From contig NZ_QMIK01000001.1 in assembly GCF_003316845.1 (NCBI RefSeq), forward strand, positions 1,054,001 to 1,118,000: a DNA stretch of 64,000 nt, written 5' to 3'. Both the position numbers and the translations under genes were made by a program. Origin of the DNA: Cognataquiflexum aquatile. Its GTDB lineage: Bacteria; Bacteroidota; Bacteroidia; Cytophagales; Cyclobacteriaceae. Below, piece after piece: positions 17,626 to 27,575 of the stretch (the first letter of the stretch is position 1; each line of letters opens with the position of its first letter). Under the pieces are notes generated by a model, which saw only the letters and a list, made by a program, of their open reading frames with translations, did not search any database and was not told the DNA's origin.

Positions 17626-20079
17626 TCAATAGAACTTAACCGCACATTCCGGGTTCAGTTTTTTGAAGGCATCAACTGCCCTTTGGTTGAGACGGGTATT
17701 GAAACAGTTCAATTCTTTAAGATTAATCCCTTGTACAGGCTTTAAGGATTTTACATTGGTACCACCGATATCCAATTTTTCCAGATTGGAAAGTGTCTCC
17801 AAGCCCCTCAAAACAGTGATATTGGTTCCTGTAAGCACCAGGGTTTTAAGCCCGGTCAGCTGACCCAATGGCCTCAGGTCCTCGATTGCGGTATAAGACA
17901 AATCAAGCGATGTGAGGTTTGTCAAAACAGGAAGAACCAATAAATCGGCAACGGGAGCATGAGAGATTTTCAATTCTTCCAATAATTTCAGTTCACTCAA
18001 ACCTGAGATGTCCGTCATCGGAACATTTGAAATAGACAGTTTTCTTAAATTGACAAAAACGGAAAGTGCCTGCAAACTTGAGATTTGAAAGTTATCTACA
18101 TTCAATTCGGGTTGTGCGGTCCAGCGATGCAAAGTTTCAGGGGCAGGATCTGAATTGTCTTTTCCATAAGCTTTTTTCAATGCTGACTTCCAGGCATCAT
18201 CTATAGAATCCCACCATTGCTCAAGAAGGGCAGACCTATAGATAATATTGATTTTAGGATTGGTTGCTAGAAAATCAGGAATTTCGGCAGCGTCTATTTC
18301 TGAATTGTCAAGGTTCAGGTAGGTCAGTTTTGGGAGATTTTTCAACATCCCAAAACCCGTCACCGGGCTATCCCTGAGATCAATGCTTGTGAGATTGTCC
18401 AATCCGGTCAAAGGCTGAAGGTCTTTTACTTTTGTGTTTTTACCCGAAATGATTTCTAGGGTTTTCACTTCTGCCAAAGGAAGCAAGTCAGTAACCTCAT
18501 TGTCATCAAAAGCCAAATAATTGATATTCTTAAATTTCAAAACAGGATTCAGCGTGGTGATGCCGGTACCGGACACATTCAAAGAATCATTTCCCAAAGT
18601 ACTTATAAGGTCTTCTATCGTAGGTGAAGGAATGCCAAGACTAGGGTTTACAGCTATCAAAGCCTCTTTCCATTCCTGCGACAACCCGGACCACCACGAC
18701 TGCAAGGTTTCGACATGGTGTATCAGCAATACATTCCTGTTGTTTCTGGCAAACTCTTCTGCACTTTCTACCGAGATTTCAGTAAGGTCAGCATAAAGCA
18801 ATTTCAGGTTGGGCCTATTATCCAAAGGAGCAATGTTCGAAACGGCCGTGCTGTTGATATTGACCATCCTGAGGGAAGGAATACCGGCCAAAGGAGTCAA
18901 ATCTACAATGTTGGTTTGACTTAAATTGACCACCTCCAAGCCTGAAAGCCCTGCCATCAGGTCAAGATTAGAAAGATTGTTCCCACTCACATTGAGGTAT
19001 TTCAGGCTTTTAAGTTCCTGAATATCCTCCATACTTGAGAAACTGCTGTTGTTCAGTTCAAGTCTGGTAAGAGCCTGCATCGAATTCAAAACGCTGTAGG
19101 AAATAACCGGCGTATTGACAGCCTTCAGGGTATGAAGGTTCTTCAGGTTACCGAGTTCACTGATATCTTCGATAAGCGTATTGGAAATGTCAAGAAATTC
19201 CAGTTTGTCAGAGTATTTGATAAACTGGATGTCCTTTGTAGGTGTATTTGAAATATTAAGGTGACTCAGGAAAGTGACATTGCTGATCGGATTCAGCACT
19301 TCTACCTTTGTATTGCTGATGTCTATATACTTCAGGTCTCTGAGCGCCTCGATCGGTGAAAGCTCTGTGAGGTATTCATTGCCTGAAAAATCAATGGAGT
19401 CAATCGCACTGATTTTGTAAAGTTGGTCAACTGTGATTGAATCCTCATCCGCTATGCCGATTTTACTTCTGAAATAGGATTCCCAAGTGTAGGATAATGT
19501 AGCCCACCATTCTTTCAGTTCCTCATCCCGGCTTAATTTGGTGGTGTAGACGCTCGCAATCTTCAATTCATTAGACTTTTTGTCTACATTGACTTCTATA
19601 AACCTGGGTTTGGTATTGGTGATTTTTTCTTTGTTGAGGCCTGTTGCAGTCAAGGTTCTGTCCATGGAAACTAAAAATGACAACTCGCCATTTTCTCTCA
19701 AAAACGGTTTGGTCTCACGGATCTTAAATTTAAAACTCGCTTCATTGAAAAAAAACTCAATGTCTTTGAGGTAGGCGGTAACATCTTTGTTGGTAATTAC
19801 TTTCCTGTCAAGCAGTAGGTCATCCTCTACCTGGACTTTGCCGTCCCTGAATATCTTTTTATAACTCTCCCTGATGATTACATCCTTATCACGGGCAGGA
19901 GTATCCTTGCTTCCAAGTGTATTCAAAAAAAACTCCAAAAACTGTACCTGATCCTCCACTTTTTGGGTAAGATCTTTTAAATCTGCTTTAGAATAACCTC
20001 CCAAATCTTGTGAAAACCCTGAAAGGGAATTTCCCAAAAAAAGCAGAATAAAAAGAATAAGTTGTCTATTTCTGGTCAT
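17626..20079 (-). CDS. Large secreted leucine-rich-repeat protein
   Basis: This 817-residue protein has a signal peptide (1-24, GFSQ) and an N-terminal domain (about 40-185) with GSKDT at 56-60. Three LRR blocks of the SDS22/internalin type follow (LxxLxxLxxLxISNTxVxDLxPL). Each block is preceded by a cap beginning WW with a WE or WK about eight residues later, at residues 191, 462 and 622. LRRs bind proteins. The absence of an anchor suggests periplasm or export. It is the last gene of a four-gene unit, and its start overlaps the previous stop by 14 nt. No function is known to me. Confidence 0.75.
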   Translation of the reverse strand: MTRNRQLILFILLFLGNSLSGFSQDLGGYSKADLKDLTQKVEDQVQFLEFFLNTLGSKDTPARDKDVIIRESYKKIFRDGKVQVEDDLLLDRKVITNKDVTAYLKDIEFFFNEASFKFKIRETKPFLRENGELSFLVSMDRTLTATGLNKEKITNTKPRFIEVNVDKKSNELKIASVYTTKLSRDEELKEWWATLSYTWESYFRSKIGIADEDSITVDQLYKISAIDSIDFSGNEYLTELSPIEALRDLKYIDISNTKVEVLNPISNVTFLSHLNISNTPTKDIQFIKYSDKLEFLDISNTLIEDISELGNLKNLHTLKAVNTPVISYSVLNSMQALTRLELNNSSFSSMEDIQELKSLKYLNVSGNNLSNLDLMAGLSGLEVVNLSQTNIVDLTPLAGIPSLRMVNINSTAVSNIAPLDNRPNLKLLYADLTEISVESAEEFARNNRNVLLIHHVETLQSWWSGLSQEWKEALIAVNPSLGIPSPTIEDLISTLGNDSLNVSGTGITTLNPVLKFKNINYLAFDDNEVTDLLPLAEVKTLEIISGKNTKVKDLQPLTGLDNLTSIDLRDSPVTGFGMLKNLPKLTYLNLDNSEIDAAEIPDFLATNPKINIIYRSALLEQWWDSIDDAWKSALKKAYGKDNSDPAPETLHRWTAQPELNVDNFQISSLQALSVFVNLRKLSISNVPMTDISGLSELKLLEELKISHAPVADLLVLPVLTNLTSLDLSYTAIEDLRPLGQLTGLKTLVLTGTNITVLRGLETLSNLEKLDIGGTNVKSLKPVQGINLKELNCFNTRLNQRAVDAFKKLNPECAVKFY

Positions 20080-20905
20080 AAATAAAGTCTAATATAGTCT
20101 CTTTGTCGCCGGGTTTCAATTTTACCAAATCTCCTATCAGCCATCCTGTATTGAATCCGGGCCTGTTGAACTGGTCCAATTCAAAATACCAATTGTCAAT
20201 CTGGAAGAAATGAAACTTTACATCAGAGATGGTTTCAAATTTGATGCTACCTTTTTTTAGTTCATATAAAAACAAGGTAAGGTAATCAGGAACATACTCC
20301 TTGGGGGTATATGATTCCGGTGTGTCAGAGTTTTCAAATGCTTTGCGAAGGTTCATAAAACCAAGCTCATGGCTCAAAGGGTGGATAAAACTTTTGTCCG
20401 TCCCGCTTGGCTTATTGAAAATATCTTTGAAAGGCTGGAAGGTTACTTTATCTATAACCCATTCATATCCCAATCCTTCAGGCTGGATCTTTAGAAACAG
20501 GGTCACATTTTCACTTCTGCCCTTGTATTGGAAAACTGCCAATACTTCCGCAAACCACTCGCCTTCATGAAAACTCAAAAATTGGGGCTGTGATTCTGAA
20601 AGTACATCTTTCATAAACTCGGTTTTCATCTGGCCTGAAATCCCCGAGGTTTCATTGTCAAAAAGAATACTGATAAATTTTCCTCTTAATTCCCTGTCTC
20701 TGAACAAGGCATCGCCCGAATAATATCTTTTGCTGCCATCTTGGCTTTCTTCGGCGTTGAATCTTCTTAAAAATTGATTGACCTGCTTGGTCGAAGCGGC
20801 AAATCTGCCATCATCCTTGGGGGAACCGGGGCTGAACAAGCCCTGCCCCGGTGCCATTCCAAAGGAAGTAATCAATAATGTTATTACAATAATTATTTTT
20901 CTCAT
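20066..20905 (-). CDS. Secreted protein of the LRR operon, unknown function
   Basis: This 279-residue protein has a signal peptide (about 1-20, GMAPGQ). The mature part mixes helices and strands, with a segment RDRELRGKFISILFDNET near residue 70 and KIQPEGLGYEWVIDKVTF near 150. I recognise no family. Its start overlaps the stop of the 192-residue neighbour by 4 nt (ATGA type) and its stop overlaps the LRR gene start by 14 nt. It is thus tightly coupled to both and probably works with them in the periplasm. Confidence 0.65.
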   Translation of the reverse strand: MRKIIIVITLLITSFGMAPGQGLFSPGSPKDDGRFAASTKQVNQFLRRFNAEESQDGSKRYYSGDALFRDRELRGKFISILFDNETSGISGQMKTEFMKDVLSESQPQFLSFHEGEWFAEVLAVFQYKGRSENVTLFLKIQPEGLGYEWVIDKVTFQPFKDIFNKPSGTDKSFIHPLSHELGFMNLRKAFENSDTPESYTPKEYVPDYLTLFLYELKKGSIKFETISDVKFHFFQIDNWYFELDQFNRPGFNTGWLIGDLVKLKPGDKETILDFIYDQK

Positions 20906-21480
20906 GCAGCGGTTTCAGTCACGCGGATATCTCCAAGCATCACATCCCAAAACTCGATTGTCCTACCTGCGATCTGTGTTTGCTTTTTCTCAACATAGAT
21001 CGTGATATCTTTTTTGGTCGTGTCTCTGTAGTTCAGGCCTGTTTCGATAGAAGTACCTTCAAATCTTTGGTAAACAGTGATAACACCTACATAACGTCCA
21101 TCAGGCTGTCTTTCAAGATCACTGATATAGTGAATATCATACCAGGTGATATTGACACGGTCGTAATTCAAAGCCATCAATCTTTCGAAATAGTTTCTGA
21201 CTTTGTAGTAGGCGATCTCTTTGCGGTTCAATGAGGATACGCCCATCTCAGCTTCAGGAGCAAATAGCTCTTCAGCCCTGTCCATAACGCGGTTGGCCTC
21301 TGAGAATTGTGTTTCCTTGCTGCCAATGATGCTGATATATTTACTAAGATCCTTCACTTTTTCCAAAGCCAGGGAATCTATTGCCTGCTTTCTTGCAGGG
21401 CTGATGTTGTCAGTTTGAGCCAACGTAACGGTCGCTGAAGCAAAAAAGAGCATCAGGAAAAGAGGGATATATTTTTTCAT
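20902..21480 (-). CDS. Secreted protein of the LRR operon with shared N-terminal module
   Basis: This 192-residue protein has a signal peptide (1-21, TLAQ). The mature part starts with a helical region, then IIGSKETQ at 51-58, an RAEELFAP helix, LNRKEIAYYKVRNYFERL and several beta-strands ending in DVMLGDIRV. This order matches the N-terminal domain of the LRR protein (TLGSKDT, YKKIFRDG, LDRKVITNKDVTAYL, then strands), so the two appear homologous there. Function unknown. It is the second gene of the operon. Confidence 0.65.
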   Translation of the reverse strand: MKKYIPLFLMLFFASATVTLAQTDNISPARKQAIDSLALEKVKDLSKYISIIGSKETQFSEANRVMDRAEELFAPEAEMGVSSLNRKEIAYYKVRNYFERLMALNYDRVNITWYDIHYISDLERQPDGRYVGVITVYQRFEGTSIETGLNYRDTTKKDITIYVEKKQTQIAGRTIEFWDVMLGDIRVTETAA

Positions 21481-21504
21481 TATTGAATGATTTTTCGGTG
21501 AATA

Positions 21505-21978
21505 TTATTTTTTACGACGCAATTCCAATTCAGAAACTTTTCCGTTACCATCAAGTCTGATATCAGAAATGAAGTTCAGGTTTTTCTTGGTGTCCTTCAG
21601 ATAGTTAAGGTATTTTTCTATCGTGGTTGGCTCATCGTAATCTTTGATACCGTTTGCCTCATGGATTACAATCAATACCGGAGTGGAAGGATTGGAAAAC
21701 ATTCCTTTTGCATCTTGGATAGAACTGTTAGCAGCGTCTAGGTTGGAAGAACCTGCAATGCTATTGAAATAATTTTCAAGTTTGCTGACCGCAACTTCTT
21801 CTGCTGAAGGACCTGCGGGTGGCGGTGGTGGAGGTGTTGGCTTCACTTCCTCAACCGGAGCCGGTTCAGGCGCAGCGACTACTTTCTTTTTTCCTTTGCA
21901 AGCTCCAAGGGCAAGCAAACCAAACAAGGCAATGGTAAGTACCCTGCTTAGCGTTGATTTGGCGGTTCTTTTTTTCAT
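21505..21978 (-). CDS. Proline-rich lipoprotein, first gene of the LRR operon
   Basis: This 157-residue protein has a basic start and a lipobox (LLALGAC, Cys27). A Pro/Glu linker with six consecutive prolines (about 40-57) follows, then a compact domain of about 90 residues. The domain (YFNSIAGSS, IQDAKGMFSN, TIEKYLNYLKD, ISDIRLDGNG) follows the same order of elements as the other operon members. The linker would let the domain reach away from the membrane. A good promoter lies about 146 nt upstream, giving a long leader. Confidence 0.65.
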   Translation of the reverse strand: MKKRTAKSTLSRVLTIALFGLLALGACKGKKKVVAAPEPAPVEEVKPTPPPPPPAGPSAEEVAVSKLENYFNSIAGSSNLDAANSSIQDAKGMFSNPSTPVLIVIHEANGIKDYDEPTTIEKYLNYLKDTKKNLNFISDIRLDGNGKVSELELRRKK

Positions 21979-22123
21979 GTTTAGTTAATTGATTAGTTTA
22001 ATAAATTTAAATGATTTGGGAAATTAGCTTTGCTTTTTCAAACAATCTTGAAAGCAGATTTTTTGATTTTACACGATAAATTTTGTAGTCTTCTTGCAAA
22101 AAACGACATTTTTTAACCGCGTA

Positions 22124-22155
22124 CAAATCTAATTGAAAATTCCTTTTTTTATCAA
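22124..22155 (-). promoter_or_regulatory. Bacteroidota-type promoter for the LRR operon
   Basis: On the minus strand TAGATTTG (22131-22124) matches TAnnTTTG, and a TTG at 22155-22153 lies 21 bases upstream, as expected for the -33 box. It faces the lipoprotein gene with a leader of about 145 nt. The rest of 21979-22240 is AT-rich with no other clear signal. Confidence 0.6.
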
Positions 22156-22240
22156 GATAGATAGTATAGTCGGTAAAAAATCTTAAATAAGCCGACTGAC
22201 CCTCATGTACAATAACTATCCTGCGGAAAAATTACCTGTT

Positions 22241-23359
22241 TTACTCAAATATTTCTTTCAGTTTGTTTTCCAGACTAGCCCCACGAAGGTCTTTTCCGAC
22301 AATCTTGCCTTCAGGATCGAGAAGGTATGTTGCGGGGATGGCATTGATCTGATATGTTGCAGCTGCTTCTGAATTGAAATATTTCAAATCTGAGACATGT
22401 GTCCACGTCAAATTATCATCTGCAATTGCTTTGACCCAAGCTTCTTTGGTCCTGTCCAAAGACACGCCGAAAACTTCAAATCCCTGTTCTTTGTATTGGT
22501 TGTAAAGGCGGACCACATTTGGGTTTTCCTCCCTGCAGGGCCTGCACCAAGCTGCCCAAAAATCTATCAGGACATACTTTCCTTTCAGATCTGAAAGTTT
22601 GATCAGCTCTCCATTGGGATTGGGAAGTGAGATCTCGGGAGCAACTTGTCCTATAGACAGCGCCCGCATATCATCAAGCTGATTCAAAAGAGAGGTAATC
22701 ATCTTGGTGTTGGGGTATTTTTCATCCAAACCTTTCACCAATTCATCAATAAACTGGAAATCATTTTTGATGTTCAGCATGGCTATTCCGGCCATGGAAG
22801 CAAAACTATCCTTCATACCCTCTATGACAACTTTCACTTTTTGGCTTTGGGTATCTTCGAGATTCATGGCTGTGGTCTGAATAGACTTGATAGCCTCCTG
22901 ATCTCTTTTGCTCATGGCTTCAAAGTAAGCTGTATTCAGATCATTGACGGTTTTTTGATAATCAGTGAGTAGCGCTTCTATTTTTTGGAGGTTTTGAGAA
23001 TCTTCCGACCCTTCTACCTTGAGGCTTGCTTCATCATTGAAATCATAGGATACCTGCACATCCTCAGCGTAAAGCGCGAGCTTGACAATTTTTTGATTCA
23101 TAAAATGTAATTCAAAAAATCCCGGACCTTCAAGACTGAGGTCATACTCAAAATCGCCCCCCGAACCCATTGGAATTTCGCTAATGATCTCGGTGCTTTG
23201 GTCTACAAATTTATATATCTCTATTTTTCCTTCAGGAGCGTTTTTAACTTCTCCTGACACTTTCACGGTACCGTCAAATTCCTGCTTCCCAATTTTGCTG
23301 CAGGATACGACTACAAGAACCGTCAACAGGGCAAAGAAATTTATGAATAGCTTCTTCAT
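22241..23359 (-). CDS. TlpA-like thiol-disulfide lipoprotein with DUF4369 domain
   Basis: I use the ATG at 23359 (372 residues); a TTG at 23371 overlaps gatB. A lipoprotein signal (VVVSCSK) is followed by a DUF4369-type beta domain (about 25-120). A helical linker leads to a C-terminal TlpA/ResA thioredoxin domain with active site WCRPC (AAWCRPCREENP) and the cis-Pro loop NAIPATYLLDPEG. Such proteins reduce or rearrange periplasmic disulfides, often for cytochrome c maturation; the exact client is unknown. It begins one base after the gatB stop and is probably co-transcribed with it. Confidence 0.88.
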   Translation of the reverse strand: MKKLFINFFALLTVLVVVSCSKIGKQEFDGTVKVSGEVKNAPEGKIEIYKFVDQSTEIISEIPMGSGGDFEYDLSLEGPGFFELHFMNQKIVKLALYAEDVQVSYDFNDEASLKVEGSEDSQNLQKIEALLTDYQKTVNDLNTAYFEAMSKRDQEAIKSIQTTAMNLEDTQSQKVKVVIEGMKDSFASMAGIAMLNIKNDFQFIDELVKGLDEKYPNTKMITSLLNQLDDMRALSIGQVAPEISLPNPNGELIKLSDLKGKYVLIDFWAAWCRPCREENPNVVRLYNQYKEQGFEVFGVSLDRTKEAWVKAIADDNLTWTHVSDLKYFNSEAAATYQINAIPATYLLDPEGKIVGKDLRGASLENKLKEIFE

Positions 23360-23360
23360 A

Positions 23361-24821
23361 TTAATTTTCAAGTATTTCAGTCAATAATTTTGTGGCAACT
23401 TTTGGATCCGCTTTGCCTTGGGATTTTTTCATCACCTGACCCATAAACATGGCCATCAAGCCTTTTTTCCCGGAACGGTATTCAACTACCTTGGCTGCAT
23501 TTTCTGACAAAACTGTCTCTATGATCGGCATCAAGGAGCCTTCATCACTTTCTTGGATGAGATTTAGATCCTGCGCGATTTCAATAGGACGTTTGGTTTT
23601 GCTAAGCAACATTTCAGGATATACTTTCTGTGAGGCGACTGAAAAACTAATCTTTCCTTCGTCAATGATACCGATGAGTTCAGCAAGACTTTTGGCTGAA
23701 ATGGGGAAATCAGAAATATGAAGGGTAAGCTCATTCAGGTAGGATTTCACAGGTCCCATTACCCAATTGGCGGCACCTTTATAATTTTTGGTAAATAGGC
23801 AAACCTCCTCGTAATAGAGTGCTATTTCTTTGCTGTCAGTCAACACTCCGGCATCATATTCCGAAAGACCGTATTGGTTGATAAACTTATGGTGCAATTC
23901 ACGGGGGAGTGCCGGCATGGAAGCCTTGACACTTTCAAGCCATTCTTCTGATACGATAACAGGACTAAGGTCAGGCTCAGGAAAATACCGGTAATCATTA
24001 AGGTCTTCCTTGGTCCGCATACTGGCAGTCAGGCCTGTCGCCGCATCGAAAGTCCTTGTCTCTGAAATGATTTCAATATTGGCCTCTGCCATTTCCACCT
24101 GACGCTCAAACTCGTGCTCAATCGCCCGAACGACATTTCTGAAGGAATTCATGTTTTTGACCTCCACCTTTTTGCCATATTCAGTGGAGCCTTTTAGCAT
24201 TACAGATACGTTGGCATCGCAGCGCAAAGAACCTTCTTCCATATTCCCATCGCATATATCAAGGTACCTGACGAGCTTTTTGATCTCTACCAGATAGGCA
24301 TAAGCCTCATCCGAGGAGCGCATATCCGGCTCTGATACGATTTCAATCAACGGAACTCCGGCTCTGTTGAAATCCACCAATGTATCCACTTCACCTGCAA
24401 GGTGCATGGACTTTCCGGCATCTTCCTCCATGTGGATTCTGGTAAGAGCAACTGTTTTTTTGCTGCCATCAGGCATAGTGATGGGAACAATTCCTCCAAC
24501 ACAGATGGGGTTTTTATCCTGAGTGATCTGATATCCTTTTGGTAGGTCAGGATAGAAATAATTTTTCCTTGCAAAAATATTATGCCTCGTGATTTCGCAA
24601 TCACAGGCCAAACCCATCTTGATGGCAAATTCCACAGCCTTTCTGTTCACCTTGGGAAGGGTTCCCGGATGACCAAGGGTAATGACTGAAATATGTGTAT
24701 TGGGTAGATTTCCATATTCTGTGGAATCAGAAGTGTACATCTTACTCTGTGTCAGCAACTGGGCATGTACTTCCAGTCCAATGACCAATTCATATTTGTT
24801 TTTTACTTCTGCAGAAAGCAT
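23361..24821 (-). CDS. gatB: Asp-tRNA(Asn)/Glu-tRNA(Gln) amidotransferase subunit B
   Basis: The ATG at 24821 gives 486 residues, the normal size. The frame is open further upstream, but the extra 21 residues do not look conserved. The signature YELVIGLEVHAQL opens the protein, followed by PGTLPKVNRKAVEFA, DLPKGYQITQ, RIHMEEDAGK, the DFNRAGVPLIEIVSEPD block and the C-terminal YqeY-like tail. GatB is the kinase/transamidation partner that uses ammonia from GatA to convert misacylated tRNAs. gatA and gatC are not in this window. alaS lies upstream on the same strand. Confidence 0.96.
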   Translation of the reverse strand: MLSAEVKNKYELVIGLEVHAQLLTQSKMYTSDSTEYGNLPNTHISVITLGHPGTLPKVNRKAVEFAIKMGLACDCEITRHNIFARKNYFYPDLPKGYQITQDKNPICVGGIVPITMPDGSKKTVALTRIHMEEDAGKSMHLAGEVDTLVDFNRAGVPLIEIVSEPDMRSSDEAYAYLVEIKKLVRYLDICDGNMEEGSLRCDANVSVMLKGSTEYGKKVEVKNMNSFRNVVRAIEHEFERQVEMAEANIEIISETRTFDAATGLTASMRTKEDLNDYRYFPEPDLSPVIVSEEWLESVKASMPALPRELHHKFINQYGLSEYDAGVLTDSKEIALYYEEVCLFTKNYKGAANWVMGPVKSYLNELTLHISDFPISAKSLAELIGIIDEGKISFSVASQKVYPEMLLSKTKRPIEIAQDLNLIQESDEGSLMPIIETVLSENAAKVVEYRSGKKGLMAMFMGQVMKKSQGKADPKVATKLLTEILEN

Positions 24822-24904
24822 CTTTTCTTTTTTATTCTGTATTACAATCGCCCTAAAATTGGATTCAAAATAGCCTAAAACCAAATTTGGAGCCTCATAT
24901 TCTA

Positions 24905-27535
24905 TTATATCTTACCCAGAAGCAACTTGGCTTTGACCAAAACCGACGGCAATCCTGCAAGATTTTTACCACCCGCAGTAGCAAAGAAAAGTTGTCCCCC
25001 TCCTCCTCCATCGATTTCTTTTGCCAGTTCCCTCACCAATAATCCTGCATTCAGTGACTTTTCAGTGATGAGATTGTCAGAGATCAAAACAGCTACTTGA
25101 GGTTTACCGTCGATTTCAGCCGCCAAAATTGCGATGACATTGTCAACCTCATTTTTAAGCTCAAAAGCCAGTTTCTTCAAAGCATCTGCCGAAGGCATGG
25201 ATATCTGTGCAATGATCTGATTCGTTCCTCCTACCTGCTCAATTGCTCTGATCAAATCTCCCTTTAGTGCTCCCGCCTGTTGGGTATGAAGTGCTTCCAG
25301 TTCTTTTCTCAAGTCATTGCGTTCCTGAATAAGTGCCTCAATGGACTTTTTGACATCCCGGGGATTCTTCAGCAATTCCTGAATTTCCTTTACCAATTGG
25401 AACTGATCGTTGACATAAGCCTCCGCAGCTTCAGCAGTAATCGCTTCTATCCTTCTCACACCGGCCGAAATGGACCCTTCTGAAATGATTTTGAACAAAC
25501 CGATCACACCTGTGGATGATACGTGTGTACCGCCGCAGAGTTCCACAGAAAAATTCCTGTCAAAAGTAATTACCCTTACAAATTCTCCATATTTCTCTCC
25601 AAATAAGGCTGTTGCCCCTTGGTTTTTTGCCTCTGCAATAGGCACATTTCTCTGCTCGTTGAGCGCAATATTTTCCCTGATTTTTGTATTCACAATGCTT
25701 TCCACTTGGGATATTTCTTCCTCTGTGAGCTTCGCAAAATGGGAAAAGTCGAAACGGAGGATTTCCTCATTGACCAATGATCCTTTTTGCTGCACATGGT
25801 CTCCCAAGACTTGCTTGAGGGCTGCATGCAACAAATGGGTGGCAGTGTGGTTGTTCATACTCAATTTCCGCTTTTCTCCATTGACTCTAGAAGAGAAAAC
25901 CGCCTCAGGTTTGGCAGGAAGCCTGTCCACAAAATGGACGATCAGGTCATTTTCTTTTTTAGTATCAAGGACTTGGATGCTTTCGATGTCAGATTGCAAG
26001 AAACCCTGATCTCCTACCTGTCCACCGCTTTCGGCATAGAATGGCGTCCTGTCCAAGACCAGTTGGAACCTGTCTCCTTTTTTATCCTTGATCTGCCTGT
26101 ATTTGACAATCCTGCTTTGGGATTCCAGATAATCATAACCTATAAATTCCACACCCTCATCTTCTCCAACCATAACCCAATCGCCGGTTTCCTGCTCTGC
26201 AGCAGCCCTTGACCTGGTTTTTTGCTTTTCCATCTCGACCGCAAAACCTTTCTCATCTACCGAGAGGCCATTTTCCCGCGCAATCAAAGAAGTTAGGTCA
26301 AGCGGAAATCCAAAAGTATCATACAATTCAAAAGCGACTTTTCCGTCAATGGTTTTTTGACCTGAGGCCGCCATTTCTTCTTTGATCTGATCCAGTTTCT
26401 TCAATCCATTGTCCAAAGTCCTGAGGAAAGAGTTTTCCTCTTCCATGATGACCTTGGCTATAAAATCCTGCTGTGCGGCTACTTCAGGGAAAATATCCCC
26501 AAAAGTCTCTGCTAGCAAAGGAAGTAATTCATATAAAAACGGTTTCTGGAAGCCAAGGAAAGTATACCCATACCTTACTGCCCTTCTCAAAATCCTCCGG
26601 ATGACATATCCTGCCTTGTTATTCGATGGCAACTGACCATCTGCAATGGTAAACGATATGGCCCGGATATGGTCCACAATCACCCGCATGGCAATGTCGA
26701 TCTTTTCATCCTTCCCATATTCCTTTCCGGATTTGGTAGCTACCGCCTGAATAAATGGCGTAAAGACGTCCGTATCGTAATTGGAAGATTTATTTTGAAT
26801 GGCTCTCACAAGTCTTTCAAAACCCATTCCCGTGTCCACATGCTTGGCAGGGAGTTCTTTCAGACTTCCGTCCGAAACCCTGTTGAACTGCATGAAAACC
26901 AAGTTCCAGATTTCAATGACCTGAGGATGGTCATTGTTGACAAGTTCGTAACCGTTTACTTTTTGTCTTTCTTCCTCTGACCTGAGGTCAACATGGATTT
27001 CAGAACATGGACCACAGGGACCTGTATCCCCCATTTCCCAAAAATTATCTTTCTTGCTGCCAAAAATAATCCTGCTCTCAGGAAGGATTCCACTCCAGAT
27101 TTGGAAAGCCTCCATGTCTTTTTCGAGTTTGTCTCCGGCATCACCTCCAAAAACCGAAACATAGAGCCTGTCTTTTGGCAATTGATACACTACAGTCAAC
27201 AATTCCCAGGCCCATTCGATCGCTTCTTTTTTGAAATAGTCACCAAATGACCAGTTGCCCAACATCTCAAACATGGTATGGTGGTAGGTATCCACTCCCA
27301 CTTCTTCGAGGTCATTGTGCTTACCCGAAACCCGCAGACATTTTTGGCTGTTGGCCACCCTCAAGAATTTGGGATCTTCATTTCCCAAAAAATAATCCTT
27401 GAACTGATTCATACCGGCATTGGTAAACATCAGGGTGGGATCGTTTTTGACCACTATCGGCGAGGAAGGGACATACTGGTGTTTTTTGGACTCAAAAAAT
27501 TCAATAAATAAATTTCTGATTTCTTTGGCTTTCAT
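24905..27535 (-). CDS. alaS: Alanine-tRNA ligase
   Basis: The 876-residue length and all domains fit AlaRS. The class II catalytic core has FFESKKHQYVPSSP and TNAGMNQFKDYF at the start. The editing domain has the HxxxH metal site NNHTATHLLH and the CGGTH motif (ELCGGTHVS). A C-terminal DHHA1/C-Ala domain contains the glycine-rich DGGGGGQLFFATAGG. It charges tRNA-Ala and clears Ser/Gly mischarged tRNA. It is divergent from the M23 peptidase gene. Confidence 0.97.
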   Translation of the reverse strand: MKAKEIRNLFIEFFESKKHQYVPSSPIVVKNDPTLMFTNAGMNQFKDYFLGNEDPKFLRVANSQKCLRVSGKHNDLEEVGVDTYHHTMFEMLGNWSFGDYFKKEAIEWAWELLTVVYQLPKDRLYVSVFGGDAGDKLEKDMEAFQIWSGILPESRIIFGSKKDNFWEMGDTGPCGPCSEIHVDLRSEEERQKVNGYELVNNDHPQVIEIWNLVFMQFNRVSDGSLKELPAKHVDTGMGFERLVRAIQNKSSNYDTDVFTPFIQAVATKSGKEYGKDEKIDIAMRVIVDHIRAISFTIADGQLPSNNKAGYVIRRILRRAVRYGYTFLGFQKPFLYELLPLLAETFGDIFPEVAAQQDFIAKVIMEEENSFLRTLDNGLKKLDQIKEEMAASGQKTIDGKVAFELYDTFGFPLDLTSLIARENGLSVDEKGFAVEMEKQKTRSRAAAEQETGDWVMVGEDEGVEFIGYDYLESQSRIVKYRQIKDKKGDRFQLVLDRTPFYAESGGQVGDQGFLQSDIESIQVLDTKKENDLIVHFVDRLPAKPEAVFSSRVNGEKRKLSMNNHTATHLLHAALKQVLGDHVQQKGSLVNEEILRFDFSHFAKLTEEEISQVESIVNTKIRENIALNEQRNVPIAEAKNQGATALFGEKYGEFVRVITFDRNFSVELCGGTHVSSTGVIGLFKIISEGSISAGVRRIEAITAEAAEAYVNDQFQLVKEIQELLKNPRDVKKSIEALIQERNDLRKELEALHTQQAGALKGDLIRAIEQVGGTNQIIAQISMPSADALKKLAFELKNEVDNVIAILAAEIDGKPQVAVLISDNLITEKSLNAGLLVRELAKEIDGGGGGQLFFATAGGKNLAGLPSVLVKAKLLLGKI

Positions 27536-27575
27536 CTAACCTATTGACTATTTTCGGATTATCTATTTTATTTCA

